A stretch of DNA of 64,000 nucleotides from Paenibacillus swuensis (GCF_001644605.1 NZ_CP011388.1:2818501-2882500), one strand, 5' to 3'; shown: positions 41,534 through 50,190, counted from the stretch's first letter. The notes: generated from the letters alone by a model not told the origin. A program made the numbers and translations.

Positions 41534-41803
41534 TCAATCCGGGTCTTTCTGATGCCTTGTTCTGTGCTTGGATGCCTGGTTTTCGTTGACCTCATTTCCG
41601 AAACGCGGATTCAGCGTCTCCCCGGTGTGCTGTTCATCCATTGGATATTGAATCATGTTCCATTCGGTATTTCCGAGCATAACATCCGCCGGAAACGTTT
41701 CTCCGCGCTCCAGATATTCTTCACGGCCCCATTCCGTCTCGTACACGCCGCTGACTTCTACTTTTTCACCGGATACGGGGTCCATATTTTTTGAATTTGC
41801 CAT
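41534..41803 (-). CDS. Small protein of unknown function
   Basis: 89 residues with ACAGGAGG before the ATG. The core DPVSGEKVEVSGVYETEWG, then LERGETFPADVMLGNTEWNM, resembles the YjzC-type small proteins of Bacilli (P-G-x-Y then E-x-G-x-x-F-P, ending in a Trp strand). The tail from residue 60 is charged and disordered. No Cys, signal or membrane helix. The function is not known. Confidence 0.75.
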   Translation of the reverse strand: MANSKNMDPVSGEKVEVSGVYETEWGREEYLERGETFPADVMLGNTEWNMIQYPMDEQHTGETLNPRFGNEVNENQASKHRTRHQKDPD

Positions 41804-41922
41804 ATTACAATCCTCCTGTCCCTTTTCATCGATAAAAGCTGTAGCTCAAAGATAGTTTTCCATCCCGGCGAAGGTATATACTATAAGAATGTTTATTTTA
41901 ACGAGAAGGGGTTTACGGAATC

Positions 41923-42627
41923 ATGGTGCTTTGGGGAACAGCGGTGAATGCGGCGGCGATTATAGCAGGAGGACTGCTGGGTTTGTTACTGCCGAAATTA
42001 AAGGACGGAATCAAGGAAACCGTTATGCAAGGGCTTGGCTTATCTGTTGTTGTATTAGGCTTTTCCATGGCTTTGAAGTCGGACAACTTTCTGGTCGTCA
42101 TCGCGTGTCTGGTGGCAGGAGGAATTGCGGGTGAGTTACTGCGGATTGATAAGGGGTTACAATGGTTGGGGACGCAACTGGAACGCCTTGTCGGAAATGG
42201 GGGTTCAGGTAAAGTCGCCACGGGGTTTGTTACGACAACTTTAATTTATTGCATCGGAGCTATGGCTGTTCTGGGGTCGCTGCAAAGCGGCATGGAGCAG
42301 GAACATAGTATTCTTTATACTAAATCGATGCTGGACGGGTTCTCGGCGGTCATTTTTGCTTCTACATTAGGGGTAGGCGTCCTGTTTTCCGCGATACCGG
42401 TGTTCATCTATCAAGGCATCATCGCATTGGCCGCCACTTGGATTGCGCTGGCTTTCGGCGATGTCATGCTGAACGAAATGATTACGCAAATTACCGCGGT
42501 AGGCGGTATTCTGATTATAGGAATCGGCTTGAATGTGCTCGAGATCAAAAAAGTCAATGTTGCCAACTTACTTCCGGCGATTGTGATGGCGGCTTTGTCT
42601 GTACCCGTTATGGCGTTGTGGAATTAA
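41923..42627 (+). CDS. DUF554 family membrane protein
   Basis: 234 residues, the family's usual length, with about seven hydrophobic segments. Conserved features: the N-terminal GTAVNAAAIIAGGLLGLLLP, GLSVVVLGFSMAL, the middle TTTLIYCIGAMAVLGSLQSG with the family's CxGxM-type motif, and SMLDGFSAVIFASTLGVGVLFSA. DUF554 proteins are probable transporters of unknown substrate. AGAAGGGG precedes the ATG. Monocistronic, ending at a hairpin. Confidence 0.88.
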   Translation: MVLWGTAVNAAAIIAGGLLGLLLPKLKDGIKETVMQGLGLSVVVLGFSMALKSDNFLVVIACLVAGGIAGELLRIDKGLQWLGTQLERLVGNGGSGKVATGFVTTTLIYCIGAMAVLGSLQSGMEQEHSILYTKSMLDGFSAVIFASTLGVGVLFSAIPVFIYQGIIALAATWIALAFGDVMLNEMITQITAVGGILIIGIGLNVLEIKKVNVANLLPAIVMAALSVPVMALWN

Positions 42628-42658
42628 GAAAAGTACAGTAGTTTTTGGCCCAAAAAGA

Positions 42659-42690
42659 AACAAGCTCGTCCACTGGGATGAGCTTGTTGT
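42659..42690. terminator. Terminator shared by convergent genes
   Basis: AACAAGCTCGTCC pairs with GGATGAGCTTGTT (one G-U) around ACTG. The T-rich side is on the minus strand (TTTCTTTTT), with a weaker T tract on the plus strand. Confidence 0.85.
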
Positions 42691-42694
42691 TTGG

Positions 42695-43456
42695 TTACAG
42701 GTCTTTCATCTTCATCCGCATAGGCTTGCCCTTCGGTCCGGTTCCGTTCACGAAATCGGTGGCCATTTGAGCTGCTTTGGCCAAGTGCTGGTCTGCTTGA
42801 GCTTGGGTCAAGCTTCCGTCTTTCACCCGCTGGTTGATGGCGCTCTTCATTTCGGCGACTTGGGCGTCAATCAGCTTCTGCGGATCAACACCTTTGGCTT
42901 TGGCGAGCTCCGCCAGTGTTTTGCCGGAATGCAAAGCTTCATGCATAGCGGCTTCGTCCATACCCAGCAGGTTGCGTACGGCGGTCAGATCCATTTTGAA
43001 CATAAGCCTTTTCTCGCCTGCAAATACGTTACCTTTGGCATCAATCATTTGATCCAGATGGTCCGCGAAGGCGGCTTTCTTCTTCTCCAGCCGGTCATTA
43101 AAGTCCTTCGTCATCAGTTCCTTTAGCTGTGTACGAGAAACACCCTGCGCTTCGGCTATGGCTGCCAGGGATTGACCGGCTTCCAATTTGGCTTTAAGTG
43201 CCGCCGCATCCAGTTTGAGGGCCTTTAGCAAGGTATCACTGTATCCGGCGCCGAATCCGCCACGTCCCTTACCATGCTTATGGAAATGGTCGAACGGCTC
43301 TAGGCCAGCCTGCGTTTGTATTGCGGAAGTGACGTTCGTGCCGGTGATGACATTCTTCTCCTCCGCCGCCGAAGCCGTGATCGGCAATGCCGCGGCGGTT
43401 AGAAGGGCTGCTAAGCTAAGTAATTGCATGCCTTTGGTTTTAGGTGATTTCCTCAT
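42695..43456 (-). CDS. Secreted alpha-helical protein with two internal repeats
   Basis: 253 residues. A Sec signal peptide ends at ITASAAEE. Two related helical units occur: LLKALKLDAAALKAKLEAGQ + SLAAIAEAQGVSRTQLKELM and LLGMDEAAMHEALHSGKTLAELAKAKGVDPQKLID. This short 'L-x-S-G-K-T-L-A-E-I-A' unit recurs in secreted proteins of Firmicutes and Actinobacteria without known function. A Gly/His/Lys patch (HFHKHGKGRGGFG) lies between signal and repeats and the C-terminus is basic. TATGGAGGAATGAG precedes the ATG. Confidence 0.85.
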   Translation of the reverse strand: MRKSPKTKGMQLLSLAALLTAAALPITASAAEEKNVITGTNVTSAIQTQAGLEPFDHFHKHGKGRGGFGAGYSDTLLKALKLDAAALKAKLEAGQSLAAIAEAQGVSRTQLKELMTKDFNDRLEKKKAAFADHLDQMIDAKGNVFAGEKRLMFKMDLTAVRNLLGMDEAAMHEALHSGKTLAELAKAKGVDPQKLIDAQVAEMKSAINQRVKDGSLTQAQADQHLAKAAQMATDFVNGTGPKGKPMRMKMKDL

Positions 43457-43575
43457 AACTCATTCCTCCATAGGTATATTTTGTCTTACATCCGCAGTAT
43501 GTATTCCGCACCTTAAAGTAAGCTTAGCGGAAGCTTAAATGAAGATTAGGCTAAGCTGAAAGTTTACTGAATGCG

Positions 43576-43606
43576 AAAAGAGGGAACCCCGCAAGCGGAG
43601 TTCCCG
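43576..43606 (-). terminator. Terminator of the YjcZ-type gene
   Basis: On the minus strand GGGAACTCCGC pairs with GCGGGGTTCCC (one G-U) across a 2-base loop, followed by TCTTTTCG. Confidence 0.8.
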
Positions 43607-43624
43607 TTTCGTTCTCACAAAGGA

Positions 43625-43735
43625 TTAGTAGTAAAATCCTTTCAAGATGATAACCAAAAGGATGTAAAGTACAAGAATCGCGCCAACGGAAGTTCCAATT
43701 CCGTAACCGCCGCCTGCTCCACAGTTTGCTGTCAT
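43625..43735 (-). CDS. yjcZ: YjcZ family sporulation-associated micropeptide
   Basis: 36 residues: a Gly-rich start MTANCGAGGGYGIGTSVG followed by one hydrophobic helix (AILVLYILLVIILKG) and a Phe-Tyr-Tyr end. This Gly-Tyr-rich start plus single helix is the YjcZ pattern. GAAGGGGGTG lies 7 bases before the ATG, which fixes this short frame as real although it sits inside a longer spurious frame. Family members are expressed in sporulation in Bacillus; function unknown. A SigK-like CATATGCT occurs upstream without a convincing -35. Confidence 0.85.
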   Translation of the reverse strand: MTANCGAGGGYGIGTSVGAILVLYILLVIILKGFYY

Positions 43736-44063
43736 TCGAAAGCACCCCCTTCGTGATGAAGTTAAGACAGCATATGCCGGGGGACCATACGTGGATTGGA
43801 CGTTTACCCTGTATAACGCAACAATGACGCCTAAAAAAACGATGCGGCTGTGAATGAGCAAGGGAGAACGAGCAATGAAGCGACACGAGTTATAGTAAGC
43901 GTTAACATTAAGCTTTTTTCGGGTTTTTTTCCTGAAAACGGGGTGTTGCAGAACCTTTACTTTGTGTGTAAGAGATTGTATATTGAGTAGAGAATTTCGA
44001 ACAGCTTTAAGGCTCACGCAGACCGTCGGAAGCATGCATTACACCACAGAAGGAGACAGAACC
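43736..44063. other. Intergenic region between two divergent micro-genes
   Basis: 328 bases carrying the upstream regions of the YjcZ-type gene (minus) and of the small membrane protein (plus). No riboswitch, repeat or further gene with a ribosome binding site was seen. A T-rich stretch at 43915-43935 is unremarkable. Confidence 0.5.
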
Positions 44064-44249
44064 TTGCATTTTATTTTTGTTTTCGTTAACTTATTTATCG
44101 TCGGCTTTTTACTGCTAAGCTTGTTCGGAGTACAGACAGGCAAGAACGGCCCTTTCTGCCGGAAACGCCGCAGAAACCAAGTGCTCATATCCCTTTCGCA
44201 AGCACTTGTATTTTCCTTAGCCTATAACATGTTTCTGTACGTTCATTAG
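44064..44249 (+). CDS. Small membrane protein of unknown function
   Basis: About 61 residues from TTG 44064, chosen because GAAGGAG lies 8 bases upstream; the frame is open further upstream but without a start signal. One strong transmembrane helix (FIFVFVNLFIVGFLLLSLFG) is followed by a basic loop with FCRKRRRN and a second hydrophobic stretch (VLISLSQALVFSLAYNMFL). No known family recognised. It is followed by a terminator. Confidence 0.6.
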   Translation: MHFIFVFVNLFIVGFLLLSLFGVQTGKNGPFCRKRRRNQVLISLSQALVFSLAYNMFLYVH

Positions 44250-44274
44250 ACAAGACATTAATGGAAATGAATAA

Positions 44275-44310
44275 AGAAGCCGATCCTTGGGATCGGCTTC
44301 TTCTCTTTTT
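44275..44310. terminator. Terminator between the small membrane gene and galT
   Basis: GAAGCCGATCC (44276-44286) pairs perfectly with GGATCGGCTTC (44290-44300), followed by TTCTCTTTTT. The stem also suits the minus-strand gal operon ending at 44333. Confidence 0.85.
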
Positions 44311-44332
44311 GGCACACACATAGCGGAAATAC

Positions 44333-45934
44333 CTATGATTTTGTTTCCTCAAAGCCCGCGTGAACCATGAAGCGTCGGAATGCCGCCTGTCCGGGCAGGT
44401 CCTGCTTGTAGACGCCGGCATCCTCCAACACTTGGAGAAACTTTAATCCGACTTCTTTGCGAACAGCCGCTTCTGCTTCATCAGCCTGCATGCTTGTGCC
44501 GTAAGATGTCACCATAGCCCGAATCCACTCAGTATGCTTGTAAAGCGGATGCTCGGGGTCTTGCTTCAACCCTTCGCTTAGCTCCTTGGCACCCGTCAGA
44601 ATCGCGCTAATCTGCTCTAATTCCTCTTTCAGCCGTCCGGGCAGAACGGCAAGACCCATCACTTCGATCAGACCGATGTTTTCCTTCTTAATATGATGCA
44701 AGTCCTGATGCGGATGGAAAATGCCGTCCGGATGCTCCTGCGAGGTCCGGTTGTTGCGAAGAACCAAGTCCAACTCATATTCCCCGGCCGCGTTGCGCCG
44801 GGCGATCGGCGTGATTGTGTTATGAGGTGTTCGGGTTCCGTCCGTTTCCGTGTAAGCCGCGATATCCAGCATGGGATGGCTGTAGTCGCACCAATGGGCG
44901 AACACGCTTGAAGCAAGCTTCAGCAACGATTCCTTGTCCTGACCGGACAAGCGGATGACGGACATCGGCCATTCCACGATGAATCCTTTCACGCCGGGGT
45001 AATCCCGGTGACTGAAAGACGTAACCGTCTTGGCGCGCTCCATCGCGAAGGTATGACGGCCGCCCTGGAAATGATCATGGTTCAGGATGGAACCGCCCAC
45101 AATCGGTAAATCCGCATTCGATCCTATGAAATAATGCGGGAAGCTGTCCAGGAAATCGAGCAGTCGCGCGAACGTTTTGGAAGACATCTTCATCGGAACG
45201 TGCTCATTATGGAAGATGATGCTGTGCTCGTTATAGTACACGTAGGGCGAGAATTGGAAATTCCAGGCCTCTTCCGTAAGCGTAAGCGGAATGACGCGGT
45301 GGTTCTGGCGAGCCGGATGGTTCAAGCGGCCCGCGTATCCGACATTCTCTACACAGAGCAAGCAGGAAGGGTAGTTGGATTGCTGCACATTCTTCAGCAG
45401 CGCGATTTCGCGCGGATCCTTCTCCGGCTTCGACAGGTTGACCGTGATTTCCAGTTCGCCATACGGCGTTTCCGTAAGCCAATACTGATTTTTGCGAATA
45501 CGGTCCATTCGAATGTAGTTGGAATCCGTAGAGAATTGATAATATGCATCCGTTGCCGCTTCAATGCCGCGAGTTTCCGTTGTGTCCCGGAAACGCCGCA
45601 CTACCTCCGATTGGCGCGGCATCAGCAGCCCCATAATACGCGCATCCATTAAATCGCGGTGTGTCAGGGTGTCGGCTTCCAGCAATCCGGCGGACGCCGC
45701 GTAATCCAGTAACGCTTCCAACACCTCGACCGGGGAATCCAGCGATTCCTCCGGCAGCGGGGCACCGGCATAAGGTTCAGGAATGCCGAACAGATCGAGC
45801 AGCGCGTTGCGCGACGGGATGACGTCTAATTCATCCACGAGACCGCGCCGCTGTGCGAATGCCAAGAGGCGTTCGATCTGAAGAGCGGCTTGTTGCACAT
45901 CAGCTGAATGAAGAACGGTTTCCGTTCCAGTCAT
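44333..45934 (-). CDS. galT: UDP-glucose-hexose-1-phosphate uridylyltransferase (GalT, Firmicute type)
   Basis: About 533 residues, the long Gram-positive class-2 form, unlike the 350-residue E. coli type. ATG 45934 follows GGGAGGG. Typical features: NYPSCLLCVENVGYAGRLNHPARQNHR, VGGSILNHDHFQGGRH with the catalytic His-x-His region, and the C-terminal HPHQDLHHIKKENIGLIEVMGLAVLP. It transfers UMP between UDP-glucose and galactose-1-phosphate in the Leloir pathway. Third gene of galK-galE-galT, with only a 23-base gap to galE. Confidence 0.95.
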   Translation of the reverse strand: MTGTETVLHSADVQQAALQIERLLAFAQRRGLVDELDVIPSRNALLDLFGIPEPYAGAPLPEESLDSPVEVLEALLDYAASAGLLEADTLTHRDLMDARIMGLLMPRQSEVVRRFRDTTETRGIEAATDAYYQFSTDSNYIRMDRIRKNQYWLTETPYGELEITVNLSKPEKDPREIALLKNVQQSNYPSCLLCVENVGYAGRLNHPARQNHRVIPLTLTEEAWNFQFSPYVYYNEHSIIFHNEHVPMKMSSKTFARLLDFLDSFPHYFIGSNADLPIVGGSILNHDHFQGGRHTFAMERAKTVTSFSHRDYPGVKGFIVEWPMSVIRLSGQDKESLLKLASSVFAHWCDYSHPMLDIAAYTETDGTRTPHNTITPIARRNAAGEYELDLVLRNNRTSQEHPDGIFHPHQDLHHIKKENIGLIEVMGLAVLPGRLKEELEQISAILTGAKELSEGLKQDPEHPLYKHTEWIRAMVTSYGTSMQADEAEAAVRKEVGLKFLQVLEDAGVYKQDLPGQAAFRRFMVHAGFEETKS

Positions 45935-45957
45935 GTTGTTTCCCTCCCAAGGGTTGT

Positions 45958-46947
45958 TTATTGATCTCCGTATCCGTTCGGGTTCGCTTGATGCCAAGCC
46001 CATGCGCTTGCGATAATGTCTTTCATCTCGGCGCGCTTCGGATTCCAGCCGAGCTCGCTCTTGATCCGCTCCGAGGAGGCAATGAGCGAAGCGGGATCTC
46101 CCGCGCGGCGCGGTTCCACGACCATCGGGATCGGGTGGCCGGTCACTTCGCGGGCCACTTCGATGACCTCTTTCACGGAGAAGCCGTTACCGCTGCCCAG
46201 GTTATAAATCGCGCTGTCGCCGCCTTTGCGAAGTTTCTCCACAGCAAGGATATGGGCATCCGCCAAGTCCGTCACATGGATGTAATCGCGGATGCACGTG
46301 CCGTCGGCCGTCGGGTAATCTTCGCCGAACACCGAGATGTGCTCGCGTTGTCCCAGCGCGACTTGAAGAATAATCGGAATCAGATGCGTCTCCGGTTGGT
46401 GATCTTCTCCGATTTGCCCGCCCGCATGGGCGCCGGCTGCGTTGAAGTAACGCAGGGAAACATACTTGATGTCATGGCCCGTGTCGAACCATTTCATCAT
46501 TTTCTCCATCGCCAGCTTGGTTTCGCCGTAAGTGTTCGTCGGCAGGTTGCGATCCGTTTCGCGAATCGGCACATTCTCAGGTTCCCCGTAAGTGGCAGCC
46601 GTGGATGAGAATACGATGCGCTTGACGTTGTATTCGTTCATCTTCTCCAAGAGACACAGCGTGCCGTACACGTTGTTGTGATAATATTTGGCCGGTTGCT
46701 TCATGCTTTCGCCTACAAGAGAATTGGCCGCGAAATGAATGACCGCGTCAATGGCATTCTCTTTGAACACCGCGTCCATAAAATCCGCATCCCGCAGATC
46801 CCCGACATACAATTTGCCGCCCAGAATGGCTTGTTCATGACCTTGCTGCAAATTATCGACAATCACAACTTCTTCGCCGCGTTCGAGCAGTTCAGCCACC
46901 GTATGAGAACCGATATATCCCGCTCCGCCTGTTACCAGAATAGCCAT
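45958..46947 (-). CDS. galE: UDP-glucose 4-epimerase
   Basis: 329 residues, extended short-chain dehydrogenase. NAD-binding ILVTGGAGYIGSHTV at the N-terminus; catalytic Ser-x-x-x-Tyr-x-x-x-Lys seen as FSSTAATYG ... TYGETKLAMEKM; LRYFNAAGAH is diagnostic. It interconverts UDP-galactose and UDP-glucose, regenerating the cosubstrate for GalT. The start overlaps the galK stop by one base (TAATG), so the two are coupled. Confidence 0.95.
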   Translation of the reverse strand: MAILVTGGAGYIGSHTVAELLERGEEVVIVDNLQQGHEQAILGGKLYVGDLRDADFMDAVFKENAIDAVIHFAANSLVGESMKQPAKYYHNNVYGTLCLLEKMNEYNVKRIVFSSTAATYGEPENVPIRETDRNLPTNTYGETKLAMEKMMKWFDTGHDIKYVSLRYFNAAGAHAGGQIGEDHQPETHLIPIILQVALGQREHISVFGEDYPTADGTCIRDYIHVTDLADAHILAVEKLRKGGDSAIYNLGSGNGFSVKEVIEVAREVTGHPIPMVVEPRRAGDPASLIASSERIKSELGWNPKRAEMKDIIASAWAWHQANPNGYGDQ

Positions 46948-48125
46948 TACACTTCACGCTCCATTTCTTTGACGCCGTCGCCGATGGTACACACATAGAA
47001 ATCTGCCTTCAAGCCGGTAGCTTCGGTATATTTCTCGCCTACTGTTTCGATGAATTCCTCGACATGATCTTCATGGACAAGGGAAACCGTGCATCCGCCG
47101 AAGCCCGCGCCCGTCATGCGGGAACCAAGCACACCCGGTACGGTGCGCGTCGCGGCAACCAGAGAATCCAGTTCATGACCCGTAACTTCATACAGATCCC
47201 GAAGCGAATCGTGAGAACCGTTCATCAGTTGACCGAAACGTTCCAGGTCGCCGCCCTTCAGCGCCTCTACCGATTTCAGCACACGGTCGATTTCTTCCAC
47301 GACATGCTGCGCGCGCTTCTTCACCACTTCATCCGGGATGAGATGCTTATGCTCATTAAATTGATTCAGCGTCAGCTGACCGAGTAGCGTAACCTCAGGG
47401 AAAGCGCCTTGCAGATATTCAACTGCCTTCTCGCACTGCGCTCGGCGTTCGTTATAAGCGGAATCCACCAAGCCTCTGCGCTTGTTCGTGTTGCCGATGA
47501 CGATCTTATAAGCTTTGCTGTCAAAAGGAACCAAGCTGTACTCCAGCGTATCGCACATCAGCAAGATCGCATGGTTCTCACGGCCGTTGGCCACAGCGAA
47601 TTGATCCATGATGCCGCAGTTGACGCCGACGAACTGGTTCTCCGCTTCCTGGCTGACCAGAGCGAGGGCGACCGTATCGATGCCGTGGTTCTCCATCGCC
47701 ATGAAGCCGTAGCCTGTTACAACCTCGAGCGAAGCTGAGGAGGAGAGACCCGCGCCGTTCGGAATCTCGCCGTGGAACAGCACGTCGTATCCGCCGAATG
47801 TGAAGCCGCGGTTCTGGAGATGCTTGATAACGCCTTTAGGGTAGTTGGTCCAGTCATGGGCTTCGTCGTACACAATCTCATCCGCGTTTACAGTTACTGT
47901 AGCAGGGAAATTGGTGGAAGCGAAATGAATTTCCTTGTCATCCCTCTTACGAATCAGCATGGTCGTGCCGAAAGTTAAAGCTGCCGGAAACACGTAGCCT
48001 CCGTTGTAATCTGTATGTTCTCCGATGAGATTTACCCGGCCAGGCGCGTTAAATACACGAACGCCTTGGGCATCGCCTTTGAAAATTTCAGTAAATTTGT
48101 CGGTTAGTAATTGGATATCAGCCAC
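46947..48125 (-). CDS. galK: Galactokinase
   Basis: 392 residues, GHMP kinase family. The galactokinase signature GRVNLIGEHTDYNGGYVFPAAL lies near the N-terminus, the ATP loop is PNGAGLSSSASLEV, and the C-terminal motif 3 is GSRMTGAGFGGCTVSL. It phosphorylates galactose at C1. The start is GTG 48125. First gene of the Leloir operon; a promoter with weak -35 and a dyad upstream suggest activator dependence. No galactose transporter is in the window. Confidence 0.95.
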   Translation of the reverse strand: MADIQLLTDKFTEIFKGDAQGVRVFNAPGRVNLIGEHTDYNGGYVFPAALTFGTTMLIRKRDDKEIHFASTNFPATVTVNADEIVYDEAHDWTNYPKGVIKHLQNRGFTFGGYDVLFHGEIPNGAGLSSSASLEVVTGYGFMAMENHGIDTVALALVSQEAENQFVGVNCGIMDQFAVANGRENHAILLMCDTLEYSLVPFDSKAYKIVIGNTNKRRGLVDSAYNERRAQCEKAVEYLQGAFPEVTLLGQLTLNQFNEHKHLIPDEVVKKRAQHVVEEIDRVLKSVEALKGGDLERFGQLMNGSHDSLRDLYEVTGHELDSLVAATRTVPGVLGSRMTGAGFGGCTVSLVHEDHVEEFIETVGEKYTEATGLKADFYVCTIGDGVKEMEREV

Positions 48126-48175
48126 GATAGCACCGCCCGTAAATTATTTGTGGAATTGAGGTTCTAACTACCCTT

Positions 48176-48227
48176 AGTATACTTCTGCTTTCCCTTCGTG
48201 CATATGGAAACATGTGATTTTCACATG
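48176..48227 (-). promoter_or_regulatory. Promoter and dyad upstream of galKET
   Basis: TATACT (-10) on the minus strand at 48176-48181; the -35 position (48199-48204, TATGCA) is poor. CATGTGA (48211-48217), TTT, TCACATG (48221-48227) is a perfect dyad centred about 40 bases upstream of the -10, where an activator would sit. The divergently encoded AraC protein 650 bases away is one candidate. Confidence 0.5.
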
Positions 48228-48335
48228 GATAAATGTCACTTTTGGGAGTAAAATATCAGACATCTAGGAGAATAGTAGTATAAGGTTCTTCCTTCATGGA
48301 ATGGAGGCGGGACTTGTCTGGGGCTATTTTGGGCA

Positions 48336-48360
48336 AAAAAAAGACGCTTTAAGCGCCTCC
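48336..48360 (-). terminator. Terminator after the small membrane protein pair
   Basis: On the minus strand GGCGCTT/AAGCGTC form a short stem followed by eight T. Confidence 0.75.
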
Positions 48361-48377
48361 TTAATGATTTAAGTCGT

Positions 48378-48569
48378 TTATAGATAATTAAGAGCAAGTA
48401 CGATCAGTGCAAGGATGCCTGCGGCAATGAATAAAGTGATAATCTGGGATCCCAGGGAGGATCCGCCGCCGTTACGAATCTGGTGTTCTTTATCCGCCTG
48501 GAGCGATCTAGCTACGTCTTCATCCATCAGATTAGGTTGATTCGGGTAATTAAAACCGCCTTCACTCAT
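48378..48569 (-). CDS. Small single-helix membrane protein, paralogue of its upstream neighbour
   Basis: 63 residues, with TAAGGAGG before the ATG. A polar N-terminus (NYPNQPNLMDEDVARSLQAD, then KEHQI) is followed by one C-terminal helix (IITLFIAAGILALIVLALNYL). The N-terminal pattern N-Y-P-x-x-x-x-L-x-(E/D)E/D-x-A-R-x-x-Q-A-x-x-E-x-Q-I is shared with the gene at 48582. Tail-anchored topology likely. Function unknown. Confidence 0.75.
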   Translation of the reverse strand: MSEGGFNYPNQPNLMDEDVARSLQADKEHQIRNGGGSSLGSQIITLFIAAGILALIVLALNYL

Positions 48570-48581
48570 CGTTCGGCCTCC

Positions 48582-48770
48582 TTAATTTGTGAAGTAAATC
48601 AGAAGGAACATAAAGATGACAAGCACGCCAATCGAAAAAAGCAGGTTTGCAAGTTTGCGCAATAAGCTGGGGCGGGTACCGGTTACGATCTGTCGTTCCA
48701 CTTCGGCTTGTCTCGCCCGGGCTGTTTCTTCATTTAGAGGATTCGGTGTGTAGTAGTTGTTCGGGTCCAT
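48582..48770 (-). CDS. Small single-helix membrane protein, first of a paralogous pair
   Basis: About 62 residues from ATG 48770, with GAGGAG 8 bases upstream; an earlier in-frame ATG has none. The N-terminus (MDPNNYYTPNPLNEETARAR, then QAEVERQI) matches its neighbour and is followed by a basic patch (RPSLLRKLA) and one helix (LLFSIGVLVIFMFLLIYFTN). The pair lies 12 bases apart and is co-transcribed, divergent from the AraC gene. Confidence 0.75.
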   Translation of the reverse strand: MDPNNYYTPNPLNEETARARQAEVERQIVTGTRPSLLRKLANLLFSIGVLVIFMFLLIYFTN

Positions 48771-48862
48771 GATGTCAGACTCCTCAGATGTGGTGTACCT
48801 CGTATTATAACAGATTTTCCATATCAAGGGAACGGCAAATATATTGAAAGGGGGAGCAATTC

Positions 48863-49726
48863 ATGCGTACTGAGAGTTATTATGTGGTGTCCAACCCTTC
48901 GGTTGCGGTGAAAGATCAGGGGTTACGGGTGCTTTTTGCGGGACATAGCCAAACCAAGCCGGGGCATAAGAACGGTCCGAAAGTGTTTGATTTCTTTCTT
49001 GTGCACTACGTAAAGTCGGGGAAAGGGGTTTTCACCTGTCTGGGTAAACATTATGAGTTGCAGGCGGGCGACAGCTTCTTCATTAAACCGGGCAGGCTGG
49101 TTACTTATCAGGCCGATGCTCAGGATCCATGGGAATACCGTTGGATTGCTTGCGCGGGGGAGGCGGCAGAGGCGATGTTCGATGAAGCCGGTATCTCATC
49201 GCATACACCGGTCATTCGAGTGGCGGGGAATCGGTGGTTTCCGGTGTTGTTTAACCAGATGGAGCGGACGTTGAAGGAGAAGGGCGACAATGTGAACAGG
49301 AAGACAATCGGCTATTGGCATCTGCTGCTGGCGGAGTATCAGGAAGCGCAGAGTCCGAAGCGGGATGCGGGACCGGACGTGTTTGACGAGATTGGACAGA
49401 CCGTGCAGGCGGCGGTTCAATATTTGAGCACCCAGTACTCGGAAGCCGTGACGATTGAGATGATGGCGGAGAGCTTGGGGTATAACCGGGCCTATTTGTC
49501 CAAAATCTTCAAGCAACGCATGCAAGAAAGCCCCGTCACGTTCCTGCTTCACATCAGGCTGGATAAGGCGCGCCTGTTGATTCGGGAACGGATGGAGCTG
49601 ACGCTGGAGCAGATCGCGTCCTCCGTCGGTTTTGGCGATGCGCTCTATTTCTCGAAGCAGTTCAAGAAGCGGTTTAGCCTTTCCCCTTCGGCCTATCGCC
49701 GGGAGATGGAGCGGATGGAGGAATGA
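48863..49726 (+). CDS. AraC family transcriptional regulator
   Basis: 287 residues. The N-terminal cupin-like effector domain (about 25-110) has FLVHYVKSGKGVFTCLGKHYELQAGDSFFIKPG, as in sugar-responsive AraC proteins. The C-terminal double helix-turn-helix (about 185-285) reads TIEMMAESLGYNRAYLSKIFKQRMQESPVTFLLHIRLDKARLLI ... TLEQIASSVGFGDALYFSKQFKKRFSLSPSAYRRE. It is probably an activator responding to a sugar. It lies divergent to the two small membrane genes and upstream of galKET; which of them it controls is not shown. GAAAGGGGGAGC precedes the ATG. Confidence 0.92.
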   Translation: MRTESYYVVSNPSVAVKDQGLRVLFAGHSQTKPGHKNGPKVFDFFLVHYVKSGKGVFTCLGKHYELQAGDSFFIKPGRLVTYQADAQDPWEYRWIACAGEAAEAMFDEAGISSHTPVIRVAGNRWFPVLFNQMERTLKEKGDNVNRKTIGYWHLLLAEYQEAQSPKRDAGPDVFDEIGQTVQAAVQYLSTQYSEAVTIEMMAESLGYNRAYLSKIFKQRMQESPVTFLLHIRLDKARLLIRERMELTLEQIASSVGFGDALYFSKQFKKRFSLSPSAYRREMERMEE

Positions 49727-49778
49727 TTATGACGGGAGTTCCATAGAACTATATACATAACCGAAAGTGGGAGATGGT

Positions 49779-50186
49779 ATGACCGTGAATGAACCGGCTG
49801 GGTTCTGGATTCGGCTAGGAGCATTGTTGCTTGACGCGCTGATCATAGCGCTGCCGCTGTCTTTAATAATATTGATTATCACGGGAGGGAGGCACTCGGA
49901 AGAAAATATATCCGAAATATTGTCGTTTCTATATAACTTGCTTACACCTGTCTTTTGGAACGGCTATACCGTGGGCAAACGAATATGCGGGATTCGGATC
50001 GTCAAGGTTAATGACGGAGCTTCGCCGGGCTTAGGAACGATGTTATTGCGGAACGTAGTTGCCTACTTGGTATATGTCTTTACTTTCGGAATTGCCGTCA
50101 TCGTAAGTGTGATTATGGTGGCTGTCCGGGAAGATAAACGTTCACTTCATGATTTCATAGCGGGGACAATGGTTATAAGGGATTAA
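49779..50186 (+). CDS. RDD family membrane protein
   Basis: About 135 residues. ATG 49779 lies 5 bases after GGGAG; a GTG at 49767 is a less likely start. The RDD signature is present in modified form: GFWIRLGALLLDALIIALPL in helix 1, then GYTVGKRICGIRIVKVNDG and LLRNVVAYL, ending DKRSLHDFIAGTMVI. Two or three helices. RDD proteins are small membrane proteins of mostly unknown role, some linked to ion exchange. Confidence 0.88.
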   Translation: MTVNEPAGFWIRLGALLLDALIIALPLSLIILIITGGRHSEENISEILSFLYNLLTPVFWNGYTVGKRICGIRIVKVNDGASPGLGTMLLRNVVAYLVYVFTFGIAVIVSVIMVAVREDKRSLHDFIAGTMVIRD

Positions 50187-50190
50187 TTGG

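Noticed and set aside
48126-48300. CcpA (cre) site for the gal operon
   Set aside because: No convincing match to TGWNANCGNTNWCA; the only clear dyad is CATGTGA/TCACATG.
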